DNA of 64,000 bases from Glandiceps talaboti (Eukaryota > Hemichordata > Enteropneusta > Spengelidae): NCBI RefSeq assembly GCF_964340395.1, contig NC_135565.1, positions 10,178,742-10,242,741 of the forward strand. Direction: 5' to 3'. Positions 62,457 through 64,000 of this stretch are shown one piece after another. The notes below the pieces were generated by a model, which did no database searches, had not been told where the DNA came from, and was given only the letters and a program-made list of their open reading frames with translations. Each line of letters starts with the position of its first letter. The first letter of the stretch is position 1. Both the position numbers and the translations under genes were made by a program.

Positions 62457-62695
62457 TTTCAGGCATATTCTATTGGGTTTTATTTGGTGCGTGCGAATAT
62501 AAGAACTTTTCCCACATATAACCGTTTATATATCACGCGCGGTTTTGTTCCATTATATTTAGAAATGTTCAGGTTTTAACCTAACATTTCTGTGTCTCCC
62601 CGATTTTTCATTTGAAAAAGAATATTTATTCGAAACGTCGGATTTAACAGCTATTTATACGGACTGATTTATAAGTTCCATATGCATTTCTTTCT
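62457..62695 (+). mobile_element. Possible retroelement end with hairpin before (CATA)n
   Basis: A unique block (ggcatattctattgggtttt ... gtgcgtgcgaatata ... ccgatttttcatttgaaaaa) contains the hairpin gaata-tt-tattc followed by gaaacgtcgg (about 62622-62642). Hairpins of the form tgaaaaaga...tcgaaacgtcg recur in invertebrate retroelement ends, probably Penelope-like; this is from memory and untested. Confidence 0.35.
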
Positions 62696-62861
62696 ACATA
62701 CATACATACATACATACATACATACATACATACATACATACATACATACATACATACATACATACATACATACATACATACATACATACATACATACATA
62801 CATACATACATACATACATACATACATACATACATACATACATACATACATACATACATAC
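62696..62861. repeat. (CATA)n, ~41 units
   Basis: Uninterrupted tetranucleotide run. Confidence 0.98.
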
Positions 62862-62869
62862 TGATGTAT

Positions 62870-64000
62870 ACTACAAACCTATCAATGATTTACATTAATT
62901 GACACAGCTTGTGTAAACCTTACTTCAAACATCTCTCAAAATTGTGAAAACTAGAAAACAAGTTGACCTATAATAAATGCAGCCAAGGGAAAAAGTCTGA
63001 GGTATTAAGCAAAGGTATCAAACTCTAAATAGATTATTTGGGAAAGAGTAACAACACCTAAAGTGAGTTTCATTTTAAAATGGACTTGATTCATTCAATA
63101 CTCTCCTCATTTCACCATCAATGAACAGTCTAACATAATATATACTTCTGAATATTTAACCTCAATTTTGGTGATCATTCAAATTGATTTATCTGTGTTC
63201 AAAAAATACATAGTGAGGAAAAAATGCATTAACAATTTGTGAGGCCTAATAGCAGTTATAAAAGGAAGTATATGATATGGATTAAGTGCAGGTTTCTAGT
63301 AGACATAGATATTTGTTAATGTATCATATGTATGACCCTTGCTGATAATGGAGTTTGAAGTAGATACACATACAATGTAATAAGCTGAATTCATTTGATA
63401 ACAGACAGACTTACTAAGCCGTAAACAACCCTTTTAATGGACTCCTTCCATTGATTTCAAAATATTATATAATAATTACTTTTCATGTAATTTTTTCTGC
63501 AGCTATTACTTACCATTATATTCCAATCTTATGTATTTACACATAATTCTTCTTAACTGTCTTGATTTTTCCTGACCAATATCAAATTTCTAATTCTTTT
63601 TTCTTCTCATATAAATTCCAAGCCCTTTTCATTTTACAGGGATGTTTGTCCCCGGGTGAACAAGATACGACATTAAACAGTCGACTGACTTATAAGAGAT
63701 ATTGAATGTTTCAGTTGGAATTAGACTTACGGATATATATTTAGATATATTTTGACAGATAAGTAAGGCTACTGAGTAGATTACGTGGAAAGAATTGAAT
63801 CATCGTGGTGATGTACATACCTTGTACTGGTCAAAGGACTACAGTAGGTCTGTAAACCATTTACCTGAATGCCATTCACGTCCAAATAAGGTAATTCACA
63901 GTGATCCAATTTACATATCATTTGCATACAGAGATCATCTGACATTTACTGATTGCTATTTTGTTGCAAGATGTATGTGTTATAATGCAAATACAAACAT
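62870..64000. other. Non-coding stretch; weak exon candidate at right edge
   Basis: AT-rich. On the minus strand at about 63822-63950 an ATG frame of 42 codons (MSDDLCMQMICKLDHCELPY ...) runs to ACAAG|GTATGT. It is Cys-containing and non-repetitive, but no family is recognised. It could be an upstream exon of another gene or chance. Confidence 0.3.

Overview
The window looks like nuclear genomic DNA from an animal, most likely a marine invertebrate. It is AT-rich, has spliced genes with GT-AG introns, many small inverted-repeat transposons and a very high density of microsatellites and minisatellites. The species cannot be named from the sequence alone. Most of the 64 kb is non-coding.

The one gene that can be named with confidence lies on the minus strand at 22718-37892. 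It is the 3' part of a polybromo (PBRM1/BAF180) gene, the large bromodomain subunit of the PBAF chromatin remodeller. Nine exons can be joined in a single consistent frame (2140 residues in this window). They encode bromodomain 5, a bromodomain 6 region, an exon made of 20 copies of a seven-residue repeat, one BAH domain, and then a 4.7-kb terminal exon. The terminal exon carries five HMG-box-like repeats, AT-hook-like motifs, one C2H2 finger and a long disordered tail. Exons for bromodomains 1-4 were not found, so the gene probably continues to the right of the window or sits in exons not recognised here. All but one of its introns (intron 7, which holds a MITE) carry their own tandem or simple repeat. 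In two introns the repeat has copied the exon boundary itself: 16 copies of the exon 5 end with its splice donor (30003-30640), and 5 copies of the exon 7 start with its splice acceptor (29089-29345).

Left part (1-22700): MITEs, a 380-bp inverted duplication, many 25-60 bp minisatellites (the largest a 1.75-kb, 56-bp array at 15.3-17.06 kb), a CpG-bearing non-repetitive block with a CRE (about 8.96-10.02 kb), a dead LINE fragment (13.7-14.3 kb), and a tentative plus-strand two-exon gene for a small secreted protein (11446-11524 joined to 17748-18016).

Right part (38000-64000): almost entirely repeats. These include (CATA)n and (TA)n runs, a 1.4-kb array at 40.27-41.66 kb, several transposons with terminal inverted repeats, and LINE tails. 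A hammerhead ribozyme fold of the kind carried by Penelope-like retroelements sits at about 60259-60304 between two long (TA)n runs. Ten GCGCCCTC/GAGGGCGC-type sites resembling CTCF sites are scattered across the window.
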